Shown here: positions 7,452 to 13,155 of the stretch, one piece after another
Numbering within the stretch: position 1 is the first letter of the stretch
Layout of the letters: every line of letters begins with the position of its first letter
Notes under the pieces: model-generated
Told to the model about the DNA's origin: nothing
Seen by the model: the letters and a program-made list of their open reading frames with translations, nothing else
The model's database searches: none
From: an uncultured Collinsella sp.
Lineage (GTDB): Bacteria; Actinomycetota; Coriobacteriia; Coriobacteriales; Coriobacteriaceae
Direction of reading: 5' to 3'
DNA length: 13,189 bases
NCBI GenBank assembly: GCA_900765115.1
Contig: CAAFQK010000088.1
Coordinates: 1 to 13,189, forward strand
Made by a program: the position numbers and the translations under genes

Positions 7452-7578
7452 GGGTCCGGCATAGGTTAACTTTCCGCCGCGTCCTCGGACATGCAAGAAG
7501 CTCCCGCTGCGCACTTCGTGCGGCGGGAGCTTCTTGCGTCCTGCGGAGTGCGGCGGAAAGTTAACCTATGCCGGACCC
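7452..7578. repeat. Nested giant palindrome, copy 2 (between larD and the TetR gene)
   Basis: Perfect outer inverted repeat of 29 bp (7452-7480 with 7550-7578). Inside 12-nt spacers on each side lies a perfect 15-bp inner repeat (7493-7507 with 7523-7537), topped by CGCAC-TTC-GTGCG (7510-7522). The spacers are GTCCTCGGACAT (7481-7492) and GTCCTGCGGAGT (7538-7549), nearly the same as in copy 1, whereas the outer arms are unrelated to those of copy 1. It separates two convergent transcription units and has no T-tract. Confidence 0.95.
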
Positions 7579-7733
7579 TGCGGGAATCCAGTTGCGTTCG
7601 AACAAGCAACCAACATATATATCTGAATTTGGATGTGGTGGGCACTTTGTTGTTAGGCGCTTTGAGGTGCGAGTGACACTTTGGGATGCGTGGCGGCCTG
7701 GGTTGGGGCGATGCTTTGGGATGAGTTTCTTAC
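7579..7733. other. Non-coding gap between the palindrome and the TetR stop
   Basis: Together with the palindrome this fills the 306-base convergent gap between larD and the TetR gene. I see no gene and no T-tailed hairpin here on either strand, so I cannot point to a terminator for the minus-strand lar genes other than the palindrome itself. Confidence 0.5.
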
Positions 7734-8273
7734 TTAGTTGAAGAGGGGTTTTATGGCTGATAGGTAGTCTTTGGCTACGTCCTCTTTTGGGGCTTGGAAG
7801 TTGTGCCAGGCCCACCATTGGACCATTCCTACGAAGCTTGAGGCTATGTGGTGTAGTAGGAAGCTTCGGTCCATGGTGCCGGCGGGGCCTGCGGGGTCGA
7901 CGGGGACGGTTTCGGCTGCTCGTGACATGATGGTCTTGCGGAGACAGTCGGCGAAGACGCGTGAGCCGGCGCCGGCTACGAGGGCTCGAACGCCCTGGCG
8001 GCGCTCCCAGAGGTTGTTGAGGATATGCTCGACCTGCACGAGTGGGTCGTCGAGGGGCGTACCGTCATCGTCGAGGGCGTGGGCGCAGATATCGCTCACG
8101 AGCGCGGCGAGTAGGTTGTCTTTGCTCTTGAAGAGGCCGTAGAACGTGGCCCGACCCACATGGGCGCGAGCGATGATGTCGCCGACGGTGATCTTGCTGT
8201 AGTCTTCCTCGCGCAGGAGCTCGGAGAATGCCGCGACGATGGCGGCGCGGCTTTTTTCTTTGCGGGCATCCAT
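7734..8273 (-). CDS. TetR/AcrR-family transcriptional regulator
   Basis: A 179-residue protein with an N-terminal TetR-type helix-turn-helix: SKITVGDIIARAHVGRATFY at residues 26-45, followed by the usual FKSKDNLL. The C-terminal half is a helical ligand-binding domain with a tryptophan-rich patch (VQWWAWHNF) near residue 150; its ligand is unknown. Start: the ATG at 8273 lies two bases after the larC stop, so larC and this gene are almost certainly co-transcribed and perhaps translationally coupled. The same frame stays open upstream inside larC, but the protein family begins here. Known L. plantarum lar control uses LarR, a Crp/Fnr-type protein; this regulator belongs to a different family. 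Inference: it controls the lar genes, possibly through the inverted repeat upstream of larB. Confidence 0.88.
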   Translation of the reverse strand: MDARKEKSRAAIVAAFSELLREEDYSKITVGDIIARAHVGRATFYGLFKSKDNLLAALVSDICAHALDDDGTPLDDPLVQVEHILNNLWERRQGVRALVAGAGSRVFADCLRKTIMSRAAETVPVDPAGPAGTMDRSFLLHHIASSFVGMVQWWAWHNFQAPKEDVAKDYLSAIKPLFN

Positions 8274-8275
8274 GG

Positions 8276-9202
8276 CTATGCATCCGCGTGAACGAGCAGG
8301 CAGCGGAGCGTACCGGAGCAACCCTCGTAGGGGCGTTTGCCGGCGCCGTAGCCGACGGCTTCGATGCGGTAGCGTGCCGGCAGGTGCTCGGACGTGCGCA
8401 GCGCGGTGACGATGGCGGCGCCCGTGGGCGTCACGAGCTCGCCGGCGACCGGTGCGGGCGTGAGGGCGATATTGCCCGCCTGGCATAGGTTGACGACAGC
8501 GGGGACGGGAATGGGCATGAGACCGTGGGCACAGCGGATGGTTCCGTGGCCCTCGGAGAGCGACTCGACAACGATGTCCTCAATACCCAGGTTATCGAGG
8601 CAGATGGCGACTGAGCAGACGTCGACGATGGAGTCGACGGCGCCCACCTCGTGGAACATGACGGTGTCAGGCGTTTTGCCGTGAGCCTTGGCCTCAGCGG
8701 CGGCGAGCGCGGTAAAGATGGCGAGCGCACGACGCTTGGCGCCATCGCTCAGCTGCGAGTCGTCGATAATCTCGGTGACGTCGGCCAGGGAACGGTGGTG
8801 ATGGTGGTGGTGACCGTTGTGGTCGTGGGCGTGCTCATGCGTGTGCTCGTGGCAGTGGACATGCTCGTCCTCGTGATGATGCTCATGCTCACCATGGTCG
8901 TGATGGTGGTGATGAGCATGCTCATGCGTGTGCTCGGCGTCTGCTTCGTTGCCATAGAGCCATGCCATATCGTGGTCGTGGTTCTCGAGCTCCTCTGCCA
9001 GCTGAACATCGAAGTCGCAGGCGTCAATGCCGTGCTTGTTCACGCGCGTGACGGCAATCGTAAAGCCGTCGACCGGCAGTGTGGCGAGCTGCTCGCGCAG
9101 GTGCTCCTCGTTTGCGCCCAGGTCGAGCAGGGCGGCGACGGTCATATCGCCGCTGATGCCCGAGGTGCCGTCGATGATAAGCGTGTGCTGATGGCTGGAC
9201 AT
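8276..9202 (-). CDS. larC: LarC nickel-insertion protein, LarC1 part only, with a His-rich insert
   Basis: LarC inserts nickel into the pincer nucleotide precursor, in a CTP-dependent reaction, to finish the LarA cofactor. This 308-residue product has the LarC N-terminus (IDGTSGISGDM, residues 10-20), the FHEVGAVDSIVDV segment (183-195), PTGAAI (259-264), and ends soon after GYGAGKR (284-290). A full LarC continues with about 120-150 more residues (LarC2, which binds CTP). That domain is absent here; the TetR gene begins instead. In L. plantarum LarC1 and LarC2 are joined by ribosomal frameshifting, but neither alternative frame downstream encodes LarC2. Residues 91-136 contain 27 histidines, a likely nickel store. 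The start ATG at 9202 has TAAGGAG upstream. larB ends 10 bases before it. Confidence 0.9.
   Translation of the reverse strand: MSSHQHTLIIDGTSGISGDMTVAALLDLGANEEHLREQLATLPVDGFTIAVTRVNKHGIDACDFDVQLAEELENHDHDMAWLYGNEADAEHTHEHAHHHHHDHGEHEHHHEDEHVHCHEHTHEHAHDHNGHHHHHHRSLADVTEIIDDSQLSDGAKRRALAIFTALAAAEAKAHGKTPDTVMFHEVGAVDSIVDVCSVAICLDNLGIEDIVVESLSEGHGTIRCAHGLMPIPVPAVVNLCQAGNIALTPAPVAGELVTPTGAAIVTALRTSEHLPARYRIEAVGYGAGKRPYEGCSGTLRCLLVHADA
8795..8932 (-). repeat. Low-complexity His-codon tract with internal duplication
   Basis: Codes for LarC residues 91-136, nearly every second residue being His. The peptide EHTHEHAH occurs twice (residues 90-97 and 119-126) and the underlying DNA is repeated as well, which suggests growth by slippage or duplication. 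Length is therefore likely to vary between strains. Confidence 0.8.
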
Positions 9203-9212
9203 GGAATGCTCC

Positions 9213-9995
9213 TTAGGGGGCGCAGGGTGTACCGGCGCTCAGATGATTGATAAGACTTGCCTGGTAGGCGGCGCCAAAGCCGTTGTCGATATTGACGACC
9301 GAAACGCCGCTGGCGCAGGAGTTGAGCATGGCGAGTAGCGCGGCCACGCCGCCAAAGCTCGCGCCATAGCCCACACTCGTGGGGACGGCGATGACCGGGC
9401 AGCTCACCAGGCCGCCGATGACGCTTGCCAGGGCGCCCTCCATGCCGGCGATGGCGATGACCACCTGGGCTTGGGCAAGTTCCTCGGCATGTGCGAGCAG
9501 GCGGTGCAGACCGGCGACGCCCACGTCGTAGAGACGATCGACTTCGTTGCCGTAGAACTCGGCCGTCAGTGCGGCCTCTTCGGCGACGGGCAGGTCGCTC
9601 GTGCCGGCGCAGGCCACGACGATGCGTCCGTTGCCGGTGGGGGAGGGCATGCCGCCCACGAGGGCGAGCTGGGCGTCCGGGACATAACCCAGGTCGATAT
9701 TGTCATCAAGAAGCTCAGCGGTGCGCGCTGCCTTGTCGGCATCGAGACGCGTGACCAGGACGTGCTCCTGGCCTGCGTCGCGCAGCGCCACGATAATGGC
9801 GGCAATCTGCTCGGCGGTTTTACCGGCGCCGTAGACAACCTCGCCGGCTCCCTGGCGCACCCCGCGCGAAAGATCGAGCTGTGCAAAGCCCAGATCGGCG
9901 GTCGGTGCCGTCTGGATGCGCGTGAGGGCATCGGCCGGTGCAACGCTTCCGTCTGCCACGTCACTTAGCAATTGCTCAAGATCACGTTTGTCCAT
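9213..9995 (-). CDS. larB: LarB, pyridinium biscarboxylate synthase of the nickel-pincer pathway
   Basis: LarB carboxylates nicotinic acid adenine dinucleotide at C5 and releases AMP, the first step to the LarA cofactor. The 260-residue product has a small N-terminal domain (to about residue 120) and a C-terminal domain related to PurE (AIR carboxylase). Recognisable segments are AGTSDLPVAEEAA (130-142), AGMEGALASVIGGL (183-196), VPTSVGYGASFGG (204-216) and MLNSCASGVSVVNIDNGFG (223-241). Cys227 in the last one corresponds to the catalytic cysteine of LarB. The length agrees with the family. The ATG at 9995 has GAAGGGAA upstream. It is first of three genes larB-larC-tetR with tight spacing (10 and 2 bases); serB lies 116 bases upstream on the same strand with an inverted repeat in between. 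Confidence 0.94.
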   Translation of the reverse strand: MDKRDLEQLLSDVADGSVAPADALTRIQTAPTADLGFAQLDLSRGVRQGAGEVVYGAGKTAEQIAAIIVALRDAGQEHVLVTRLDADKAARTAELLDDNIDLGYVPDAQLALVGGMPSPTGNGRIVVACAGTSDLPVAEEAALTAEFYGNEVDRLYDVGVAGLHRLLAHAEELAQAQVVIAIAGMEGALASVIGGLVSCPVIAVPTSVGYGASFGGVAALLAMLNSCASGVSVVNIDNGFGAAYQASLINHLSAGTPCAP

Positions 9996-10039
9996 ATAAG
10001 TTCCCTTCGACGCTTAAAAGTTTAGCATGCGAAGGGTTG

Positions 10040-10071
10040 TTTCCGAACATTAGGGCAAAATTGTTCGGAAA
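10040..10071. promoter_or_regulatory. Perfect 10-12-10 inverted repeat upstream of larB, operator candidate
   Basis: TTTCCGAACA (10040-10049) and TGTTCGGAAA (10062-10071) are perfect complements with 12 bases between, half-site centres 22 bp apart. It lies 45-76 bases upstream of the larB start and about 40 bases after the serB stop on the minus strand. No T-tract follows on either strand, so a terminator is unlikely. On the minus strand a possible -10 (TAAACT, 10021-10026) would put the -35 region over the larB-proximal half-site, as expected for a repressor site. Confidence 0.55.
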
Positions 10072-10111
10072 TCTAATATGTCAGATTTGATGAAGTTGTG
10101 AGGCAAACTGA

Positions 10112-10747
10112 CTAGTCGCGCAGGATGATGTCCATGGCGAGCATCAGGTTGCGCTCGTCGATGGCAAACGGTGCCGCCTCGCGCGTCTTGGGCTTGGCGC
10201 AAAACGCGATGCCGGTGCCCGCGGCCTGAATCATGGGGATGTCGTTGGCGCCGTCGCCAATCGCCACGGTGTGGGCCATATCGACACCGCACTCAACTGC
10301 CCAATCCAGCAGTTGGATGAGCTTGGACTCCTTGGTCACGATGTCGGCCGCCAGCTTGCCGGTGAGTTTACCGTCCACGACCTTCAGGCGGTTGGCAAGG
10401 CAATAATCGATGCCTGCGGCAGCCACGATCTTGTCGGCGACCTCGTGGAAACCACCGCTCACCACGCCGACCTTCCAGCCCTTGCTATGCGCCGAGCGCA
10501 CAAGCTCCAACGCACCGGGGGTAAACGTTACGCGCTCAAAGGTGCGCTCGAACACGCTCTCGTCCAAACCCGCAAGCAGCCCCACGCGCTCCTCAAGTGC
10601 CTGCTTAAAATCCAGCTCGCCGCGCATGGCACGCTCGGTGATCCGCGCCACCTCCTCGCCCACGCCGGCCTCCTCGCCCAGCAGGTCGATGACCTCCTGG
10701 TTGATGAGGGTGGAGTCGATATCCATAACGATGAGGCGTGCAGTCAT
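10112..10747 (-). CDS. serB: Phosphoserine phosphatase
   Basis: Last step of serine synthesis: L-phosphoserine to L-serine, HAD superfamily, cytoplasmic. The 211-residue product has HAD motif I MDIDSTLI with the nucleophile Asp9 and acid Asp11, motif II in VVSGGF (about residues 96-101), a conserved lysine region (TGKLAADIVTKESKL) and the final motif AIGDGANDIPM (about 162-172). The helical cap begins with QEVIDLLGEEAGVGEEV, which fits SerB. I chose ATG 10747, preceded by GGAAAGG, rather than an ATG 15 codons upstream whose extension resembles nothing. It is divergent from aspS, and may be co-transcribed with larB, 116 bases downstream. No other serine-pathway gene is nearby. Confidence 0.93.
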   Translation of the reverse strand: MTARLIVMDIDSTLINQEVIDLLGEEAGVGEEVARITERAMRGELDFKQALEERVGLLAGLDESVFERTFERVTFTPGALELVRSAHSKGWKVGVVSGGFHEVADKIVAAAGIDYCLANRLKVVDGKLTGKLAADIVTKESKLIQLLDWAVECGVDMAHTVAIGDGANDIPMIQAAGTGIAFCAKPKTREAAPFAIDERNLMLAMDIILRD

Positions 10748-10892
10748 GACGGGCCTTTCCGGGTGCTGTTTTATTGGGGCACATTGTCGCACGCGGCGCG
10801 CCTGGGCGACGGCCAGGCCGCATCAATTGTTTCGTCTCCGTCAAGTCTTTGGGCAGGAGCTACTTTTCCGCGGCACATCGACACAGGTGAGA

Positions 10893-10898
10893 TAAGAT
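10893..10898 (+). promoter_or_regulatory. Possible -10 box of aspS
   Basis: TAAGAT in the sequence GATAAGATAGAACG, about 105 bases before the aspS ATG, 5 of 6 matches to TATAAT. No clear -35 at 17 bp. If used, the aspS leader would contain the hairpin at 10941-10982. Confidence 0.35.
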
Positions 10899-10940
10899 AG
10901 AACGCCATGTCCGGCTGCGCGGTTTACGCAGGCTGGGCAA

Positions 10941-10982
10941 ATCTGTACGACGCCGCCCGGAACGACACGGGGCGGCACAGAT
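10941..10982 (+). promoter_or_regulatory. Leader hairpin next to the aspS ribosome-binding site
   Basis: ATCTGT (10941-10946) pairs with ACAGAT (10977-10982), and GCCGCCC (10952-10958) pairs with GGGCGGC (10970-10976). This gives a 13-bp stem with a 5-base bulge on the left and an 11-base loop. It ends five bases before the Shine-Dalgarno AAAGGAGG (10987-10994). It could modulate aspS translation or stabilise the 5' end. I see no T-box features. Confidence 0.5.
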
Positions 10983-11003
10983 CCATAAAGGAGGATCACT
11001 GGT

Positions 11004-12791
11004 ATGAGCCAGACCCGTCCCATTGACGAGCATTCCATGCACACCCGTACTTGCGGCGAGCTTCGCTTCGAGAACGTGGGCGAAGAGGTCACCCTCACCG
11101 GTTGGGTGAGCCGTCGCCGCGACCACGGCGGCCTTATCTTCTGCGACCTTCGCGACCGCGAGGGCATCACGCAGCTCACCTTCGACCCCGAGCACTCCGA
11201 TGGCGATGCCTTTAAGATCGCCGAGACCATGCGTCCCGAGTGGCCCATCAAGATCCACGGCGTCGTGCGCGCTCGTGGTGAGGAGACCACCAACACCAAG
11301 CTCGCGACCGGCGAGATCGAGGTTCTGACCGATCACGCCGAGGTGCTCAACACCTCCGTCACCCCGCCGTTCCAGATCGAGGACGGCATCGAGACCAGCG
11401 AGGACACCCGTCTGCGCTATCGCTATCTGGACCTCCGCCGTCCCGAGATGATGGCCAACCTCAAGCTGCGCTCCGACTTTACCTTCGCTATCCGCGAGGC
11501 GCTGCACAACCGTGAGTTCATGGAGGTCGAGACGCCCTCCCTGTTCAAGTCCACGCCCGAGGGCGCTCGCGACTTCATCGTCCCCAGCCGCATCCAGCCG
11601 GGCAACTTCTACGCCCTGCCGCAGTCCCCGCAGCTTCTGAAGCAGCTGCTCATGGTCGGTGGCGTCGAGCGCTACTACCAGGTTGCCAAGTGCTTCCGCG
11701 ACGAGGACCTGCGTGCCGACCGTCAGCCCGAGTTCACCCAGGTCGATATCGAGATGTCCTTCGTGGACCAGAACGATGTCATGAGCGCGCTCGAAGAGGT
11801 TCTTGCCGATGCCTTCGGCCGCATGGGTGTCGAGATGCCCACGCCGCTGCGTCGCATGGACTACTGGGAGGCCATGGACACCTATGGCTCCGACAAGCCC
11901 GATACCCGCTATGGCATGCACCTGGTCGACCTGACTGACATCTTTGCCAACTCCAAGTTCAAGGTCTTCGCGACCGCCGCAAACGAGGAGGGCTCCGTCG
12001 TCAAGGCCATCAACGCCAAGGGCGCCGGTGCCTGGGCACGTGCCAAGATCGATAAGCTCGCCGGCGTGGCCTCCACGTTTGGCGCCAAGGGCCTGGCCTG
12101 GATCGCTTTCCGCGAGGACGGCTCCATTAACAGCCCCATCGTCAAGTTCTTCTCGGACGAGGAGATGGCGGCTCTGCGCGAGCGCATGGACGTCGAGCCC
12201 GGCGACCTTGTGATGTTCGCCGCCGGCCCGCGCCTGCACTCCGACGAGATTCTGGGCGGCATGCGTTCGCACATGGCCAATGCGCTTGAGATCAAGCGCG
12301 AGGGTCACGACTTCCTGTGGGTCGTCAACTTCCCGCTGTTCCATTGGGACGAGGATCGCAAGGCCTATGCTGCCGAGCACCAGCCCTTTACCCTGCCGAC
12401 CGAGACCGACATCGCCAAGATTGAGGCCGACCCGTTGGCAGCCGGTTCTTGCACCTACGACTTTGTCATGGACGGCTTTGAGGCCGGCGGCGGCGGTATG
12501 CGTATCCACAACGCCGAGATGCAGATGTCCATGCTCAAGCTCCTGGGCTTTACCGAGGAGCGTGCCGAGTCTCAGTTTGGCTTCCTCATGGAGGCCCTCA
12601 AGTTTGGTGCACCCCCGATGGGCGGTTTCGCTCTGGGTCTGGACCGCGTGTGCATGCTGCTCACCGGCTCCGATTCCATCCGCGACGTCATGGCGTTCCC
12701 CAAGACGGCCAGTGGCTCCGACCTCATGTCGGGCGCCCCGAGTGCCGTTTCCGGCGCCCAGCTCAAGGACGTCAGCCTGCGCCTGATGTAG
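11004..12791 (+). CDS. aspS: Aspartyl-tRNA synthetase, bacterial type, probably non-discriminating
   Basis: Charges tRNA-Asp, and possibly also tRNA-Asn, with aspartate. The 595-residue length is usual for the bacterial type. Order of parts: N-terminal OB-fold anticodon domain (about residues 15-110, with GWVSRRRDHGGLIF), catalytic core with motif 1 region MEVETP (173-178), motif 2 around CFRDEDLRADRQPEFTQ (230-246, Arg232), the bacterial GAD insertion (about 320-408), and motif 3 GLDRV (545-549, Arg548). His41 in RRDHGG is the position (His31 in Pseudomonas aeruginosa) where a histidine marks enzymes that also charge tRNA-Asn; discriminating enzymes such as that of E. coli have leucine there. 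That reading implies a GatCAB amidotransferase elsewhere. A strong Shine-Dalgarno AAAGGAGG lies 9 bases before the ATG. It is divergent from serB and followed by a strong terminator. Confidence 0.97.
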   Translation: MSQTRPIDEHSMHTRTCGELRFENVGEEVTLTGWVSRRRDHGGLIFCDLRDREGITQLTFDPEHSDGDAFKIAETMRPEWPIKIHGVVRARGEETTNTKLATGEIEVLTDHAEVLNTSVTPPFQIEDGIETSEDTRLRYRYLDLRRPEMMANLKLRSDFTFAIREALHNREFMEVETPSLFKSTPEGARDFIVPSRIQPGNFYALPQSPQLLKQLLMVGGVERYYQVAKCFRDEDLRADRQPEFTQVDIEMSFVDQNDVMSALEEVLADAFGRMGVEMPTPLRRMDYWEAMDTYGSDKPDTRYGMHLVDLTDIFANSKFKVFATAANEEGSVVKAINAKGAGAWARAKIDKLAGVASTFGAKGLAWIAFREDGSINSPIVKFFSDEEMAALRERMDVEPGDLVMFAAGPRLHSDEILGGMRSHMANALEIKREGHDFLWVVNFPLFHWDEDRKAYAAEHQPFTLPTETDIAKIEADPLAAGSCTYDFVMDGFEAGGGGMRIHNAEMQMSMLKLLGFTEERAESQFGFLMEALKFGAPPMGGFALGLDRVCMLLTGSDSIRDVMAFPKTASGSDLMSGAPSAVSGAQLKDVSLRLM

Positions 12792-12814
12792 GCGAGCGGC
12801 TACATATTGCTTGC

Positions 12815-12849
12815 AACGAGGGAAGGACGTGTGCCTTTCCTCGTTTTTT
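12815..12849 (+). terminator. Intrinsic terminator of aspS
   Basis: An 11-bp stem (12816-12826 with 12834-12844, one G-T pair) and a 7-base loop run straight into six T (12844-12849), 24 bases after the aspS stop. Textbook Rho-independent form. Confidence 0.92.
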
Positions 12850-12890
12850 ATGCGCCGAGATTGTGAGGGCTTGGGATGACCGGGCGTCGC

Positions 12891-13062
12891 GGAAAGTGCG
12901 TCCCGGAATCTGTGTCCAGAACGGGTCGCGCTTTCCCAAAGGGGGTCCTCTGGGAAAGCGCGACCCAGAATTCGGCAAAATAATGGGGCACAGTTTCCGG
13001 TTGAGCCGTCTAACGGAAACTGTACCCCAGAATGAGCGCTCAAAACGGGGCAGTCTTTCCGC
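12891..13062. repeat. REP-like array of small hairpins after aspS
   Basis: Four related units. Unit 1 is a right arm only, 12891-12909. Unit 2 is a perfect 16-bp hairpin, 12923-12938 with 12951-12966. Unit 3 is a 16-bp hairpin with one mismatch, 12984-12999 with 13014-13029. Unit 4 is a left arm, GGGGCAGTCTTTCCGC (13047-13062), without a good partner. Units 2 and 3 end in CCCAGAAT and unit 1 in CCCGGAAT; right arms share GGAAA followed by a G/C-Y-G pattern and CCC. The arms differ between units yet pair within them. This pattern recalls REP sequences mobilised by RAYT-type transposases; no transposase is in the window. Confidence 0.75.
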
Positions 13063-13101
13063 AACAATTGTCTGGCGGGGTAGCGCGCAGAGATGTGGTG
13101 T

Positions 13102-13136
13102 AAGAGGCGGGGCATGCCCCGCCTCTTCTCTTTCTT
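13102..13136. terminator. Perfect 26-bp palindrome with pyrimidine tail
   Basis: Positions 13102-13127 are a perfect palindrome with no spacer (arm AAGAGGCGGGGCA), followed on the plus strand by CTCTTTCTT. It lies 28 bases downstream of the putative minus-strand stop at 13156-13158, so it is probably a bidirectional terminator between converging units. aspS already has its own terminator 250 bases earlier. Confidence 0.6.
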
Positions 13137-13155
13137 GAAAGGGAGGGGACACCGC

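Noticed and set aside
5333..7514. Minus-strand open frames opposite larA (436 residues) and opposite the channel gene (302 residues)
   Set aside because: Antisense shadows; the plus-strand frames carry full family signatures and catalytic residues.
8274..8486. Upstream extension of the TetR frame into larC, or a frameshifted LarC-TetR fusion
   Set aside because: The frame is in the -1 register relative to larC and open, which is tempting given LarC frameshifting in L. plantarum. But the extension is Arg/Pro-rich noise and the TetR family start coincides with ATG 8273.
8651..9250. 199-residue plus-strand frame rich in Val and Met
   Set aside because: It is the complement of the His-codon tract and the rest of larC; CAC/CAT read backwards gives GTG/ATG.
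10793..11003. T-box riboswitch upstream of aspS
   Set aside because: No T-box consensus sequence or terminator/antiterminator pair is visible; only a simple hairpin.
12923..13029. CRISPR-like array
   Set aside because: Only two full hairpin units, with arms that differ between units; no uniform repeats or spacers and no cas gene.
10860..13115. 751-residue open frame on the minus strand opposite aspS
   Set aside because: It mirrors aspS codons; GC-rich codon use leaves the antisense frame open. No recognisable domain, composition rich in Leu, Gly, Val and His.
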